In this document: positions 16,177 through 26,544 of the stretch, piece by piece | Layout: the number at the start of each line of letters is the position of its first letter | How positions within the stretch are numbered: position 1 is the stretch's first letter | DNA from: Aliivibrio fischeri ATCC 7744 = JCM 18803 = DSM 507 | GTDB taxonomy: Bacteria; Pseudomonadota; Gammaproteobacteria; Enterobacterales; Vibrionaceae | Assembly: GCF_023983475.1 (NCBI RefSeq) | Contig: NZ_CP092712.1 | Location: forward strand, 1,178,001 to 1,242,000 | DNA length: 64,000 bases | Reading direction: 5' to 3' | The notes under the pieces: model-generated | The model's input: only the letters and a program-made list of their open reading frames with translations | The model's database searches: none | Told to the model about the DNA's origin: nothing | Made by a program: the position numbers and the translations under genes

Positions 16177-17820
16177 TTAAATTTTAAAGAATGCCAGCTC
16201 TTCTTTTTGTGAGACTGCCAGTTGTGATAGCTCGTTAGCGGCTTGTTGAGTTTGATTAATCGCAGCTACATTTTGATTAACAAGATCAAAGGTGTTGGTT
16301 GTATTTAATGCGATTCGTTCTGTGAGTGTGAACTGCTCTTGAGAGGTGCTAGCCACCAAGGTGTTCATCTTCGATATAGATTGAACTGAATTCTCAATGT
16401 AGCTGAAAGAGGATTTTACATTCTCAGATAAAGCAACAGACTCTTGAATAAGTTCTACATTACTTATCATGTTGTCGTTTGCCTTTTCAGATTGTGCCTG
16501 CAGTTGAGCGATAATTTCTTGAATACTTTGTGTTGATTCTTGAGTTTTTGATGCAAGGTTACGAACTTCATCAGCAACCACGGCAAAACCTCGACCGTAT
16601 TCACCAGCACGAGCTGCTTCAATTGCAGCATTGAGTGCCAATAAATTTGTTTGGTCTGAAATGGTACTGATAACTGCAGTTACTTCCCCAATGTCCATTG
16701 CATTGGTTTTTAGTTCAGCAATCATACTTGCTGTTAGTTGCACCGACTCATTGATTCTCTGAGTTAAATGGATTGATTCATCTAAGGTTTGGTTACCTTG
16801 AGCAACGCTGTCTATCGCTTTACTTACTTCTTCTTCAGCGTAAACTGCATTTGATGTCACTTCTTTTGAGGTTGTCGATAATTCACTAATTGCGTGTGAA
16901 ATCTCTTCAACTTGCGCTAATTCATGTTGAGCATTATTCGCTGTGTTTTGCATCACTTCAGTCAGTTGTTCTGATGACGTTGCAACATGGGTTGAAATAT
17001 CACTGCTGCTTCTTATCGCAGCGCCGACTTTTTCATTAAGAATAATTAATGAATTGTAGATACCAACAGCACTTGAAGCGTTATTAAAACGTTGAGATAG
17101 ATTACCTTCAGAGATCTTCTTAATCATCTCAGATAGCTCCCAAGGTTCACCACCTAAAGAAACTCTAAAGCTACGCTCAATAATCAAACCAATAAATAAA
17201 GAGGTAGCTAAAGCAAACATGCTAAGGATTAACATTAATTGTTGAAAGCCACCAGCAACATTTCTCGCTTCAGGCGTAAGAATTTGGTTTCTGTTTTCTT
17301 GATAATCAATAAACTGGTTAATGTCATCTAGCCACTGGATAAATGCAGGGCGAATTGAATCTAAGACAACATCGGTAGTGAGTTTGCCTGATTTTTTATC
17401 ACGAATAACTTGATCGATTAACGGCAATGTTGTTTTTTGAATTTTTTCGATTTTAGCTAAAATGCTAAGCTCTTCGTTAGTAAATGAAATACCATCTTGG
17501 CGCATTTTTTTCATTTGCGCCTCTGAATCACGGTAGAATGTTTGTAATCGATTAATTTCTTTCTCTAAATGCGAAATTTCTTGTGGGGTTCTTGCGATAG
17601 CAATATCTCTAATAGCAATGGCACGGTCATGCACACTGCCACGGTAATTGATTGCATAACGTTGTTTAACTGAATTAATGTCGGTCATCTCAGTTAACGT
17701 ATGATCAATAATATTTACTTTTTGTATTCCTAAAATGGTAAGTAAAAGCATCAGAAATAACGTGATACCAAATCCTATTATTAAGCGAGCGCGAATAGTT
17801 AGCTTTGAAAAATTGTCCAA
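16177..17820 (-). CDS. Methyl-accepting chemotaxis protein
   Basis: This is a 547-residue chemoreceptor. TM1 lies near residues 10-30, followed by a helical periplasmic ligand domain of about 160 residues (4HB-like) and TM2 near 195-215. The signalling domain carries the invariant hairpin tip [29 protein letters not shown]. It signals to CheA/CheW at the pole. The C-terminus lacks the N-W-E-T-F type CheR-binding pentapeptide. It lies next to a second chemoreceptor on the same strand, 260 bp apart, with a very similar signalling domain. The ligand is unknown. Confidence 0.93.
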   Translation of the reverse strand: MDNFSKLTIRARLIIGFGITLFLMLLLTILGIQKVNIIDHTLTEMTDINSVKQRYAINYRGSVHDRAIAIRDIAIARTPQEISHLEKEINRLQTFYRDSEAQMKKMRQDGISFTNEELSILAKIEKIQKTTLPLIDQVIRDKKSGKLTTDVVLDSIRPAFIQWLDDINQFIDYQENRNQILTPEARNVAGGFQQLMLILSMFALATSLFIGLIIERSFRVSLGGEPWELSEMIKKISEGNLSQRFNNASSAVGIYNSLIILNEKVGAAIRSSSDISTHVATSSEQLTEVMQNTANNAQHELAQVEEISHAISELSTTSKEVTSNAVYAEEEVSKAIDSVAQGNQTLDESIHLTQRINESVQLTASMIAELKTNAMDIGEVTAVISTISDQTNLLALNAAIEAARAGEYGRGFAVVADEVRNLASKTQESTQSIQEIIAQLQAQSEKANDNMISNVELIQESVALSENVKSSFSYIENSVQSISKMNTLVASTSQEQFTLTERIALNTTNTFDLVNQNVAAINQTQQAANELSQLAVSQKEELAFFKI

Positions 17821-18080
17821 AATATATACTCTTATTTTATTGTTTGATTTATGGGTAGTATATTTTCTGTTTGTTTAATTAATATTCAGAAAATAATCGT
17901 TGAGCGTACCCATGAGCTAGTATCTAATTTTAGAGTCTTAAATAAAAGACGTTAACGAATATATTTCTGAGTTATTTTGAAATGGAATAATGATGTTAAG
18001 TCATTTTATTGTTTTGATAACTTATGAAAGAAAGGTAATAACTGAATGGCCCACTTGGATTAACAAGTGGGCATAGTAGA

Positions 18081-20087
18081 TTAACTAAGTTTAAACAGAG
18101 CAATCTCTGACTTTTGCTGCTCGGCCAGTTTTGCTAGTTCTTGACTTACTAATTGTGTTTGATGAATTGATGACACGTTTTCATTAACTAAATCAAAGGT
18201 ACGAGTCGTATTTTTAGCAATATCTTCAGTAACAGAATATTGTTCTTGAGATGCAGTAGCTACTAATGTGTTGATATCCGAAATCGCTTGAACTGAATTT
18301 TCAATATCATTGAAAGACAGTTTTACATCTTCAGCTAATACAACTGATTTCTGAATTAACGTAACATTCTCAATCATATTATTATTTGCTTTCTCAGATT
18401 GAGATTGAAGCTTTGAAATAATCTCTTGAATATGCTGTGTAGATTGTTGTGTTTTAGCTGCTAGGTTACGTACCTCATCAGCAACGACGGCAAAGCCTCG
18501 ACCTTGTTCACCGGCTCTTGCCGCTTCAATGGCCGCATTTAGAGCAAGAAGATTGGTTTGATCTGAAATAGAACTGATTACATTAGTTACTTCACCAATG
18601 TTAACTGCATTTGCTCTTAATTCTTCAATCATTGATGCCGTTTGTTGAACAGAATCATTAATGCTACGAGTTAAAGACATCGAATTTTCTAAATGTTGTT
18701 TACCAATATCGACATTATTGATGGCTGATTGAGCTTCTTCTTCAGCATGAGTTGCATTGGTCGTTACTTCTTTAGATGTACTTGAAAGTTCACTGATTGC
18801 AGTTGAAATTTCTTCTACTTGCGCCAACTCATGCTGAGAGTTATTTGCGGTCACTTCCATTACTACATTAGATTCTTCTGCACTGGTAGCTAATTGGGTG
18901 CTACCAATATCCATTTTTTGTAATACCGAATGAAACTCAGCAAGCATTTCATTTAAATATTTAGTACTTACACCTAATTCATCTTCAGATAATACTTTTG
19001 CTCTTATGGTTAAGTCTTTATCTTTAGATACCGTTTCAATTACTTGTGATAGCTGTACAGCTTGACCAATTAATAGTTTAGAGATAATGACCGACGAAAC
19101 GATAGTAATAGATAAAATAAGCAAGATAATGAATAAGCTTGAATAAATAGCCGTATTTACTTCACTATTTAGGCGTGAAATTACTTTTTCAATATCATCA
19201 ACCAGTAAGTCTTCATATTGTTTAAATTCATTAATTCGATTTGTAGAGGCTTGATACCATTCACTACCTGATACAGTAAATTTACCAGAAACATATTGTT
19301 TATTTACCATGTCACGAATGTTCGATACTTTTTGTGAAATGGAATCAGAGAGTATTTTATTTAAAGCGTCAACTTGCTTAGAGGTTGCGTATTCGATGAA
19401 TGTAGCAAGGTAGGCATTTTGAGTTGAATCAAGTGCTACAAATGTTTTGTATAAGGTTAAAGGGACAGGACCTGAACTTGATAAAATGTTATTTAGACTG
19501 GCGCGTTCTTTTCCTGCTGATTCTTTGATTTCTAAAAATAATGAATAGTTTCTCAAATGAGGTGTTAGTGTTCGCTCAGTTGATGTTTTAACGATCATAT
19601 TACTTAAAGATAAGAACAGTCGGTTAATATCCGTATAATATTTTGCCGCATTTGATGGCGATATTGCTAACTTATCAACATTATTACGAATAGTATTTAA
19701 TTGATTTAACTGCGTAAATATTGTTTGCATATCGTTATACACGGCAATATTTGTTTTTTGTATCGATTGTGCTTTTTCTTTTAATGATTGTAGATACGTA
19801 TTGAGTACAGAATCTGTTTCTTTTCGTTGCTCAAGCATTTCACTTTTAAAGTTTGCACCTTTTGAACTAACAAATCCTGCAGTAGAGCCACGTTCTTTTT
19901 GAAGTTCGTGAACAATTAAACTGCCTTCAATTGAAATATCGGTCATTGAAGTAATGTCTTGTAGTTCAGAACGTAGTGAAACGGTTTTGTATAGTGTATC
20001 AAGTGAAAAGAAGAGCATCCCAATGATCGGAAGGGTAATGATTAAAAGGATTTTTTGCTTAAACGAGAGTTTTTTTATGAAATTCAT
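18081..20087 (-). CDS. Methyl-accepting chemotaxis protein with NIT sensor domain
   Basis: This 668-residue chemoreceptor has TM1 near residues 12-30. The large periplasmic region that follows matches the nitrate/nitrite-sensing NIT domain, with [14 protein letters not shown] at 61-74. TM2 is near 315-335, and the signalling domain has the same conserved tip as the neighbouring receptor. NIT domains sense nitrate or nitrite in some proteins, but many NIT receptors have unknown ligands. The last ~270 residues are strongly similar to the preceding receptor, suggesting duplication with sensor-domain replacement. A 390-bp divergent region separates it from a glutamate-receptor-like channel gene. 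Confidence 0.9.
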   Translation of the reverse strand: MNFIKKLSFKQKILLIITLPIIGMLFFSLDTLYKTVSLRSELQDITSMTDISIEGSLIVHELQKERGSTAGFVSSKGANFKSEMLEQRKETDSVLNTYLQSLKEKAQSIQKTNIAVYNDMQTIFTQLNQLNTIRNNVDKLAISPSNAAKYYTDINRLFLSLSNMIVKTSTERTLTPHLRNYSLFLEIKESAGKERASLNNILSSSGPVPLTLYKTFVALDSTQNAYLATFIEYATSKQVDALNKILSDSISQKVSNIRDMVNKQYVSGKFTVSGSEWYQASTNRINEFKQYEDLLVDDIEKVISRLNSEVNTAIYSSLFIILLILSITIVSSVIISKLLIGQAVQLSQVIETVSKDKDLTIRAKVLSEDELGVSTKYLNEMLAEFHSVLQKMDIGSTQLATSAEESNVVMEVTANNSQHELAQVEEISTAISELSSTSKEVTTNATHAEEEAQSAINNVDIGKQHLENSMSLTRSINDSVQQTASMIEELRANAVNIGEVTNVISSISDQTNLLALNAAIEAARAGEQGRGFAVVADEVRNLAAKTQQSTQHIQEIISKLQSQSEKANNNMIENVTLIQKSVVLAEDVKLSFNDIENSVQAISDINTLVATASQEQYSVTEDIAKNTTRTFDLVNENVSSIHQTQLVSQELAKLAEQQKSEIALFKLS

Positions 20088-20476
20088 GATGCTTAATCTT
20101 CGTAAATAATATTTTTTGGTTATTAGTATTTGTCAATTGCATTGTGTTTACTTTATGTGTGTTTTTAATGTTTCTCTATGAGTTCTCAAAATCAAGAATA
20201 TTTTATATGATTAGTATTTAATCTTATCTACTACTTTAGAGTGGTTATTTATACTGAATTTAATTGAAATCATTGTTAATAATAGATTTTATGAAGGTAT
20301 TGTTTTTTGTTTTGGCTTACCTAAAATCTGAAAAGTTTCAATTTCATTTTTATTATGAACCAAGTTAATTGTTTTAAAATCAATAACAAATATTCGAGAT
20401 TATTTATAACCACTGCTACCTTTTACTATAGATATAAATAAAAAGAGTAAGCTCTATATTTTAAGGAGTTCATATT
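20088..20476. other. Intergenic divergent region, very AT-rich
   Basis: About 390 bp lie between the NIT chemoreceptor (minus) and the channel gene (plus). The region is strongly AT-rich and should contain both promoters. No clear operator, small RNA or ORF could be supported. Confidence 0.5.
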
Positions 20477-21577
20477 ATGCAAGGAGATAGGGGAAAGCGT
20501 TTGTTGTATAGAGGAGCGGTTCGTTTATTCTCGATTCTATTGATTTTTAGTTCTTTTTTCACACAAGCACAGCCGCAATTAAAGGTGGGTGCTTATCATT
20601 GCCCTCCATTTATTTTTGAATCTAGCGCAGAGCAGTATGACGGTTTGAGTATGATTCTTTGGCAACGTATTGCTGAAATCATGCAAGTTGAATACAAGGT
20701 AAGTCATTATGGGCTTCAAGAGTTACTCAGTGCGGCTGAAGTAGGTGAAATAGACGTAGGTGTTTCATGCATATCAATAACCCCAGATCGTGAAGAGCAT
20801 GTCGATTTTTCCCATTCCTTTTATGAAACTCACCTTGCTATAGCGGTTAAAAATCGAAGTTATCTTGATTCATTTATTAGCATTATTACTAATAAAACCT
20901 TATGGAAGGCTATTGGTATTTTCTTATTTGTTGCAATCTCAGTAGGGGCATTTTATTACTTCTTAGAGCGTAAAAATAACGATAAATTGTATTCAATGCC
21001 TACAAAACGAGGACGTATAGCTGAAGCGTTTATTCTGGGTGTTTTGTTTATTACTAAAGGACCATTTAATTATTTTGAATTTAAAACATTATCGGCAAGA
21101 GTGGTTACGGTATTAATTGCTATGTTTTCTACCGTATTTATTGCCAGTATCACGGCAGTACTAGCAAGTTCACTCACATTAGAGCAGTTAAGGTTTGATG
21201 TAAAAGGCATTAATGATTTATCAAAAGTAAAAACGGGGGCAAAACAAGGAACAACCGCATCGTTATTGTTGAGTAACCACAGCATTGCTCATGATACGTA
21301 TAAAGACATGGATAGTTTATTGTTAGCACTAGAAGAAGGGAAGTTAGATGCCGTTGTCGCTGATGATGCCGTATTGCGATATATGATTAAGCAAGGTAAA
21401 TCCAAGGAGTTATTTTTAGATTTAACGGTCTTACCGTATCAATTAGAAAAACAAAATTACGGTTTAGTGTTAATTGAAAATAGTCCTTATGAAGAGAAAA
21501 TTAATCGAGCATTATTACAAGTTCGTGAAACTAACGAATGGCATCAAATATTATTAGAGTATTTTGCTGAAAAATAA
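20477..21577 (+). CDS. Prokaryotic ionotropic-glutamate-receptor-like channel (GluR0-type architecture)
   Basis: This 366-residue protein has a periplasmic-binding-protein fold split by a two-helix pore. It has a signal peptide (~14-32), binding lobe 1 (35-125), TM1 (~143-163), a re-entrant loop region (~183-205), TM2 (~208-234) and lobe 2 (240-365). Lobe 1 has S-I-T-P-D-R-E-E-H-V-D-F-S at 100-112, matching the iGluR box 'TITxxREkviDFS', whose Arg holds the amino-acid carboxylate. TM2 ends I-A-S-I-T-A-V-L-A-S-S-L-T-L-E, resembling the iGluR gate 'SYTANLAAFLT'. The pore loop (I-T-K-G-P-F-N-Y) lacks the potassium-filter T-V-G-Y-G seen in GluR0. It is likely an amino-acid-gated inner-membrane channel; ligand and ion are unknown. 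It is monocistronic. Confidence 0.85.
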   Translation: MQGDRGKRLLYRGAVRLFSILLIFSSFFTQAQPQLKVGAYHCPPFIFESSAEQYDGLSMILWQRIAEIMQVEYKVSHYGLQELLSAAEVGEIDVGVSCISITPDREEHVDFSHSFYETHLAIAVKNRSYLDSFISIITNKTLWKAIGIFLFVAISVGAFYYFLERKNNDKLYSMPTKRGRIAEAFILGVLFITKGPFNYFEFKTLSARVVTVLIAMFSTVFIASITAVLASSLTLEQLRFDVKGINDLSKVKTGAKQGTTASLLLSNHSIAHDTYKDMDSLLLALEEGKLDAVVADDAVLRYMIKQGKSKELFLDLTVLPYQLEKQNYGLVLIENSPYEEKINRALLQVRETNEWHQILLEYFAEK

Positions 21578-21665
21578 CAGACGTTGGTGAGTAAAAAGTA
21601 TCAGGTTTAGGTTGTGTCACGTATTATGCAGTTGCGACAATATTGAGTGAATTTAGGAGTAATTG

Positions 21666-22367
21666 ATGTCGAGTATGTACACAACATTCGCAGAGCAATA
21701 CGACACAGCAGTTCAAGATAACATTTACAATGCACACTTAGAGCGACCATCATTACAAGCTATTATTGGTGATGTGAGTGAGTGTGATGTGATTGACTTG
21801 GGCTGTGGTTCAGGCGTTTATGCAGATTACCTAATTAAAGGTGGGGCATCAAAATTAACTTGTATTGATTATTCTCCTGAAATGGTCGAAATAGTTAAGC
21901 GCAAATTTGGTGAGCGTATTAACGTTTATGCACAAGATGCCTCCATCGGTTTAATAAAAGAAGAAAGCGAAAGTGCTGATTTGATTATTTCACCACTGAT
22001 GATTCATTATTTAGAGGATCTTTCGGTACTTTTTAATGATGTTGCGCGTGTTTTAAAAAATGGTGGGAGCTTTGCTTTTTCTACTCATCACCCTTTTGCT
22101 GATTTTGAATGTTCTCTTTCTGGTAATTATTTTGAAAGAGAGTTGATCACAGAGATGTGGGACACTGTCGGTGAGCCGCTTGAAGTTCGATTTTATCGCC
22201 GTTCTTTAACTGAATTAATTGAAGCGATAACAAAATCTGGTTTAGTTGTGACACAAGTATCTGAAGGAAAGGTATCAGAGGTAGTTAAAGATATGTCTCC
22301 TGAGCGTTATGATTACCTTTCAAAGAATCCTAATTTCATTTTTATAAAATGCCAAAAATTAGCTTAG
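21666..22367 (+). CDS. Class I SAM-dependent methyltransferase
   Basis: This 233-residue protein has the Rossmann motif I V-I-D-L-G-C-G-S-G-V-Y (about 39-49), the acidic residue after strand 2 in L-T-C-I-D-Y-S-P-E-M, and the motif IV-like A-D-L-I-I-S-P-L-M-I-H-Y. The downstream layout F-A-F-S-T-H-H-P-F-A-D-F-E is found in small-molecule methyltransferases of the Methyltransf_11 group. The ATG at 21666 is preferred because AGGAG sits six bases upstream. The acceptor substrate is unknown. A LysR regulator gene follows 61 bp later on the same strand and could be co-transcribed. Confidence 0.85.
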   Translation: MSSMYTTFAEQYDTAVQDNIYNAHLERPSLQAIIGDVSECDVIDLGCGSGVYADYLIKGGASKLTCIDYSPEMVEIVKRKFGERINVYAQDASIGLIKEESESADLIISPLMIHYLEDLSVLFNDVARVLKNGGSFAFSTHHPFADFECSLSGNYFERELITEMWDTVGEPLEVRFYRRSLTELIEAITKSGLVVTQVSEGKVSEVVKDMSPERYDYLSKNPNFIFIKCQKLA

Positions 22368-22428
22368 CTTTACCATCTAGTGTTACTATCTGCGCCCCAA
22401 TTTTTCTTTGAGTTTGAGGAGCAGATAG

Positions 22429-23364
22429 ATGCATGAACGAGCCAGCCAAATGGTGATATTTTACGCCTTAGCTAAAGCTGGGAGTTTTACTGCTGCAGCA
22501 AAGCAAATGGGCGTATCAACGTCACATGTCAGTAAGCAACTCGGAGCTCTTGAAGAAACCATTAATGTAAAATTAGTACATAGAACCACGCGTTCACTCA
22601 CTTTAACGGATGCAGGTCAGCAGTTTTTTTTATATTGCGAGAAGATATACAGCGCAATGACAGAAGCCAGCGCCATTATGGATGATGAACGTGATGAAGT
22701 GACTGGCATCTTACGTTTAGGCTTATCTCAATCTTTTGGCACTATGCATATTATTCCAGCCATTGATAAGCTGCGTCATCAATATCCTGATTTGCAAGTT
22801 GAAGTGCGTTTATTTGATCATAGAGCTGATATGCTTAAAGATGGTTTAGACTTGTGGGTAACCAATTTCGAAGACTTACCAGAAGGTTATGTAGCACAGC
22901 GATTAGCTGACTCTAATTTTGTCTTAGCTGCATCTCCTGATTACCTTATTGATAAAAAAGTACCTCATCATCCTTTAGATCTTGTTGAGCATAATTGCCT
23001 TACTTACCAGAGTCGTCATCGTGACTACAGCCATTGGGATTTCAGTAAAGGAAATGAGGCGTTATGTGTAAAAGTGTCTGGCAATTATCGAGTTGATTTA
23101 GCAGAAGCCGTGAGAGATGCGGCTATATCTGGATGGGGAATTGCTTATTTAGCCAGTTATTTGCTAACTGATGAGTTTAATGATGGCAAACTGATTCAGT
23201 TATTACCGGATTGGAAAGCAAGTCAGAAAATGCCAATTTATGCGGTATACCCAAGTCGAAAACACCTTCCAAGAAAGATAAGTGCGGTCATCGATTTTCT
23301 ACGTGAACATATAGGACAACCGCCATATTGGGATAAAGCGCTCATGAAGCGAGTGAAATTGTAA
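22429..23364 (+). CDS. LysR-family transcriptional regulator
   Basis: This is a 311-residue regulator. The N-terminal HTH reads F-Y-A-L-A-K-A-G-S-F-T-A-A-A-K-Q-M-G-V-S and continues T-S-H-V-S-K-Q-L-G-A-L-E. The effector-binding domain begins near residue 90 (G-I-L-R-L-G-L-S-Q-S-F-G) and includes G-W-G-I-A-Y-L-A-S-Y-L. It is of the CrgA-like LysR type. It usually acts as a tetramer on a divergent or adjacent promoter. Neighbours are the methyltransferase upstream and nupC downstream (270 bp away); neither is an obvious target. Confidence 0.9.
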   Translation: MHERASQMVIFYALAKAGSFTAAAKQMGVSTSHVSKQLGALEETINVKLVHRTTRSLTLTDAGQQFFLYCEKIYSAMTEASAIMDDERDEVTGILRLGLSQSFGTMHIIPAIDKLRHQYPDLQVEVRLFDHRADMLKDGLDLWVTNFEDLPEGYVAQRLADSNFVLAASPDYLIDKKVPHHPLDLVEHNCLTYQSRHRDYSHWDFSKGNEALCVKVSGNYRVDLAEAVRDAAISGWGIAYLASYLLTDEFNDGKLIQLLPDWKASQKMPIYAVYPSRKHLPRKISAVIDFLREHIGQPPYWDKALMKRVKL

Positions 23365-23532
23365 CGTTTGCTATTCCTCATTGATTGAATTTTATACTTT
23401 AAATTGTTGCCTTTTTAATCAATGAGTTACAGCGATTATGTGCCATGAAATAAATATCTTTTCCATATGGAAACAATCGTATTTCTGATTGTTTTTATTA
23501 CAAGAAATCAATCAGTTAATTACTGCACATAA

Positions 23533-23548
23533 TGTGACCTGCGTCTCA
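23533..23548 (+). promoter_or_regulatory. CRP-like site upstream of nupC
   Basis: TGTGA-CCTGCG-TCTCA differs from the CRP consensus TGTGA-N6-TCACA at one position and lies about 87 bp before the nupC start. nupC is CRP-activated in E. coli, which makes this plausible. Confidence 0.5.
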
Positions 23549-23578
23549 TTAACAGAGTGATAGCAAAGTCGACTTGCA

Positions 23579-23592
23579 CGCAAACCTTTGCG
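23579..23592. promoter_or_regulatory. Palindrome CGCAAACCTTTGCG upstream of nupC
   Basis: Perfect 6-bp arms CGCAAA/TTTGCG lie 43 bp before the start codon. It could be a CytR-type or other operator; only symmetry and position support this. Confidence 0.35.
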
Positions 23593-23634
23593 GATTAGAA
23601 TGCGGACTCATTTTCGATAGCATAGGTTTCTATC

Positions 23635-24840
23635 ATGACATCTTTACTTGGTATTTTTGCCATTCTACTGTTTGCTTATTTGTGTTCGACAGATCGCCGC
23701 AATATCCCTCTTAGAACCGTCTCTTTGGCGTTCGGATTACAAATTATCTTTGCTTTATTGGTTCTGTATGTTCCTGCAGGTAAAGAAGTATTAAATTCAG
23801 TTACTGCTGGTGTGTCAGGTGTGATTGATTACGGCCAACAAGGCATTGCCTTTTTATTTGGTGGTTTAGCAACAGGAAAAGTAGGCTTTGTATTTGCCAT
23901 TAATGTTCTTGGTATCATCATTTTCTTCTCTGCTCTTATCTCAGCTCTTTATCATATTGGAGTCATGCCAAAAGTAATTAACTTTATTGGTGGTGGACTA
24001 CAACGATTACTCGGTACAGGACGCGCAGAATCACTTGCAGCAACGGCTAACATCTTTGTAAGCATGGTTGAGGCTCCACTTGTTGTTAAACCTTACTTAA
24101 AGCACATGAGCGATTCTCAGTTCTTTGCTGTAATGACATGTGGTTTAGCCTCGGTAGCTGGCGGAACCATGGTTGGTTACGCCTCATTAGGTGTGGATCT
24201 TAATTTCCTTATTTCTGCTGCATTCATGTCTGCACCAGCAGGATTATTAATGGCTAAGATGATGGTTCCACCGGGTGATGAAGCCAATAATGATGATGAA
24301 ATCACGTCTGTTGAGATTGATCATGCAACTAATGTATTTGAAGCATTAGCTGATGGTGCTATGTCTGGCTTACGTATCGCTGTTGCGGTGGGTACGACAC
24401 TATTAGCGTTTGTCAGTGTGATTGCTTTACTTAACGGTTTACTAGGGCACGTTGGTGATATCTTTGGTATTAAACTAAGCTTTGAGTTAATTCTTGGCTA
24501 TCTGTTTGCGCCTGTCGCTTTTATCTTAGGTGTGCCATGGAATGAAGCAATTCTTGCTGGTTCATTAATCGGTAATAAGATCGTGGTAAATGAATTTGTT
24601 GCCTTTATTCAATTAATGGAAGTGAAAGATCAGCTAAGTCCACATTCTGTTGCGATAGTTACATTTGCATTGTGCGGTTTTGCAAATATTTCAACCATGG
24701 CAATTTTGATTGGTGGTTTAGGTAGTCTTGTTCCTGAACGTCGCTCATTTATTGCGAGAATGGGTTTCAGAGCGATTACCGCAGGTGTATTAGCTAATTT
24801 AATGAGTGCTGCGATTGCCGGTGTGATTTTGTCACTTTAA
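23635..24840 (+). CDS. nupC: NupC-family concentrative nucleoside transporter
   Basis: This is a 401-residue polytopic inner-membrane protein of the CNT family. Motifs are [47 protein letters not shown] and [12 protein letters not shown]. Length matches E. coli NupC (400). It imports nucleosides with protons or sodium. It stands alone with a CRP-like site upstream and a terminator downstream. Another family member such as NupX is an alternative name, but the function is the same. Confidence 0.93.
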   Translation: MTSLLGIFAILLFAYLCSTDRRNIPLRTVSLAFGLQIIFALLVLYVPAGKEVLNSVTAGVSGVIDYGQQGIAFLFGGLATGKVGFVFAINVLGIIIFFSALISALYHIGVMPKVINFIGGGLQRLLGTGRAESLAATANIFVSMVEAPLVVKPYLKHMSDSQFFAVMTCGLASVAGGTMVGYASLGVDLNFLISAAFMSAPAGLLMAKMMVPPGDEANNDDEITSVEIDHATNVFEALADGAMSGLRIAVAVGTTLLAFVSVIALLNGLLGHVGDIFGIKLSFELILGYLFAPVAFILGVPWNEAILAGSLIGNKIVVNEFVAFIQLMEVKDQLSPHSVAIVTFALCGFANISTMAILIGGLGSLVPERRSFIARMGFRAITAGVLANLMSAAIAGVILSL

Positions 24841-24866
24841 GTTAATTGCTTAATTTCAAATAAAGA

Positions 24867-24905
24867 AAAGGTTGCGCTTAAAAAGTCGCAACCTTTATTT
24901 TTTCT
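24867..24905 (+). terminator. Terminator after nupC
   Basis: AAAGGTTGCG / CGCAACCTTT forms a perfect 10-bp stem followed by an A/T-rich T run. Confidence 0.85.
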
Positions 24906-24983
24906 AGTCCCTAGTCCCTAGTCCCTAGTCCCTAGTCCCTAGTCCCTAGTCCCTAGTCCCTAGTCCCTAGTCCCTAGTCCCTA
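24904..24983. repeat. Heptanucleotide tandem repeat (CTAGTCC, 11 copies)
   Basis: Eleven perfect head-to-tail copies of CTAGTCC (24904-24980) plus a partial CTA lie between the nupC terminator and the stop codon of the Bax-like gene at 24987. A perfect array of this kind is expected to vary in copy number by slippage. Confidence 0.98.
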
Positions 24984-24986
24984 ATT

Positions 24987-25889
24987 CTAAAATCTCACTC
25001 GAACTGGCGTTGAGCTATCAAATGTCACCTGATCAAAACTATCTAATTTATGATGCTTAATTAATGCTTGCAGATTCTCAACATAAGCTTCACCACGGGT
25101 AGAGTAGTGAGATAAAGACTCGACTAGCTCATAACCTGATAATTTCCCTTCTGAGCGTAGTTGTTGACGTAGTTTCCAAAGATCTTTATAAGCCGATGTG
25201 GTATTCAAGTTATACATGTAGCGTGCAGTACCAGCGAATAAATTATCAAATGCTGCTACTTTTACGTGGCCACCAGGAGTACTTAAATATTTACCACCTT
25301 TAGATGATAAATGTTCACCGTATAATCCATTGCCTTTAACGGCGAAATAGCTTGTTCCCCAGCCACTTTCATCAATCCCTTGTGCTAATACCATTCCAAC
25401 AGGAATAATATCAAGGCGTAAGAGTAGGTCGTCAATGGTGTTTGACTTAATATCATAAGACGTCATTAAATTCTGTAACCATACCGTTTCCGTTTTCGAC
25501 CATTCGCTTTTAGGTTGTTTCGACAACGTAATAACGTCATGTCTAACTGCACTTATCTGTTTATTTACCTCAATGATGGTAGGAAGTAATAAACGAATAA
25601 ATCCAGAGATCTTTTCTTGAACTGGTAATGAATTTAAATCATCCGGTAGGTTTTCAACAAAGAACGTTGGGATTTGTTCCGTTTTTATTACGTTAGCTAA
25701 TTGATATTGATGCTGCTTAAATTCATTGATAAGAGATTGCGCTGAATTAAGAGAAGTCACTTTTACATTAGGGTAGGGTGAGCTTATCTTTTCTGGCGAT
25801 AACGGAAGTGTTGTGTCGGCTAAGCAAATTGAAGAGATGAAAAAAAGCAGAGAAGCAAAAATATGTTTTAACGTTTTAGATAAAGACAT
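24987..25889 (-). CDS. Bax-like glucosaminidase-domain protein, secreted
   Basis: This is a 300-residue precursor with a signal peptide (T-L-K-H-I-F-A-S-L-L-F-F-I-S-S-I-C-L-A). A long helical region follows, then a C-terminal glucosaminidase (GH73-like) domain. The catalytic Glu is in V-L-A-Q-G-I-D-E-S-G-W-G-T-S, followed by F-A-V-K-G-N-G-L-Y-G and Y-M-Y-N-L-N-T. The layout is that of E. coli Bax. It likely trims peptidoglycan in the periplasm. The ATG at 25889 is chosen because the upstream extension would need a TTG start and spoil the signal peptide. Its stop lies three bases from a heptanucleotide repeat. Confidence 0.85.
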   Translation of the reverse strand: MSLSKTLKHIFASLLFFISSICLADTTLPLSPEKISSPYPNVKVTSLNSAQSLINEFKQHQYQLANVIKTEQIPTFFVENLPDDLNSLPVQEKISGFIRLLLPTIIEVNKQISAVRHDVITLSKQPKSEWSKTETVWLQNLMTSYDIKSNTIDDLLLRLDIIPVGMVLAQGIDESGWGTSYFAVKGNGLYGEHLSSKGGKYLSTPGGHVKVAAFDNLFAGTARYMYNLNTTSAYKDLWKLRQQLRSEGKLSGYELVESLSHYSTRGEAYVENLQALIKHHKLDSFDQVTFDSSTPVRVRF

Positions 25890-26036
25890 AAATGAAGTTC
25901 CATATTTCAAATAGATAATAACATGGGATTATCTTTAAGTTATTTGTATTGTCCCAGAAAAATCAATTAGAGGGGCGATCGAAAACGGTGCTGTAATTAG
26001 CACCGTTTTTTGTGTTTTATCGAGTGATTATGGGTG

Positions 26037-26534
26037 TTATTCGCCCACGATAGTCACTTTCTCGATAACAATACTCTCTTTTGGAACATCGTCAAACTCA
26101 CCGATGGATTTAGTTTTAATTTTGGCAATTTTTTTCACGACATCCATGCCCATTGTTACTTCACCAAATACGGCATAACCCCAGCCCGCATTTGTTGTTG
26201 CCGTATGATCAAGGAACGTATTATTAGCAATATTAATGAAGAATTCGCTTGTGGCTGAGTGCGGCGCATCAGTACGAGCCATTGCAATAGTACCGTTTAA
26301 GTTTTTTAAACCACGGTTTGCTTCATTAACGATAGGTGCACGCATCTCTTTTTCTTGCATATCAGCAGTAAAACCACCGCCTTGAATCATAAAACCTTTG
26401 ATAACACGGTGAAAAATGGTGCCTTCGTAGAAACCATCTTGGCAATATTTTAAAAAGTTCTTTGAGCTAACAGGTGCTTTTTCTTTATTTAGCTCAATGT
26501 GAATATCACCAAAGTTGGTAGTAAAAATGATCAT
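26037..26534 (-). CDS. ppiB: Cytoplasmic peptidyl-prolyl cis-trans isomerase B (cyclophilin)
   Basis: This is a 165-residue cyclophilin; E. coli PpiB is 164. Conserved stretches are [31 protein letters not shown] and W-G-Y-A-V-F-G-E-V. The catalytic Arg is in F-H-R-V. There is no signal peptide, so it acts in the cytoplasm on prolyl bonds of folding proteins. The start at 26534 begins the conserved fold (M-I-I-F-T-T-N-F-G). It follows the beta-lactamase stop by 10 bp on the same strand, so it may be read from the bla promoter as well as its own. Confidence 0.95.
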   Translation of the reverse strand: MIIFTTNFGDIHIELNKEKAPVSSKNFLKYCQDGFYEGTIFHRVIKGFMIQGGGFTADMQEKEMRAPIVNEANRGLKNLNGTIAMARTDAPHSATSEFFINIANNTFLDHTATTNAGWGYAVFGEVTMGMDVVKKIAKIKTKSIGEFDDVPKESIVIEKVTIVGE

Positions 26535-26544
26535 AATTCTGTTC

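Noticed and set aside
24904-24983. Repeat array as a possible CRISPR array
   Set aside because: The units are 7 bp with no spacers and no cas genes are near. It is a simple tandem repeat.
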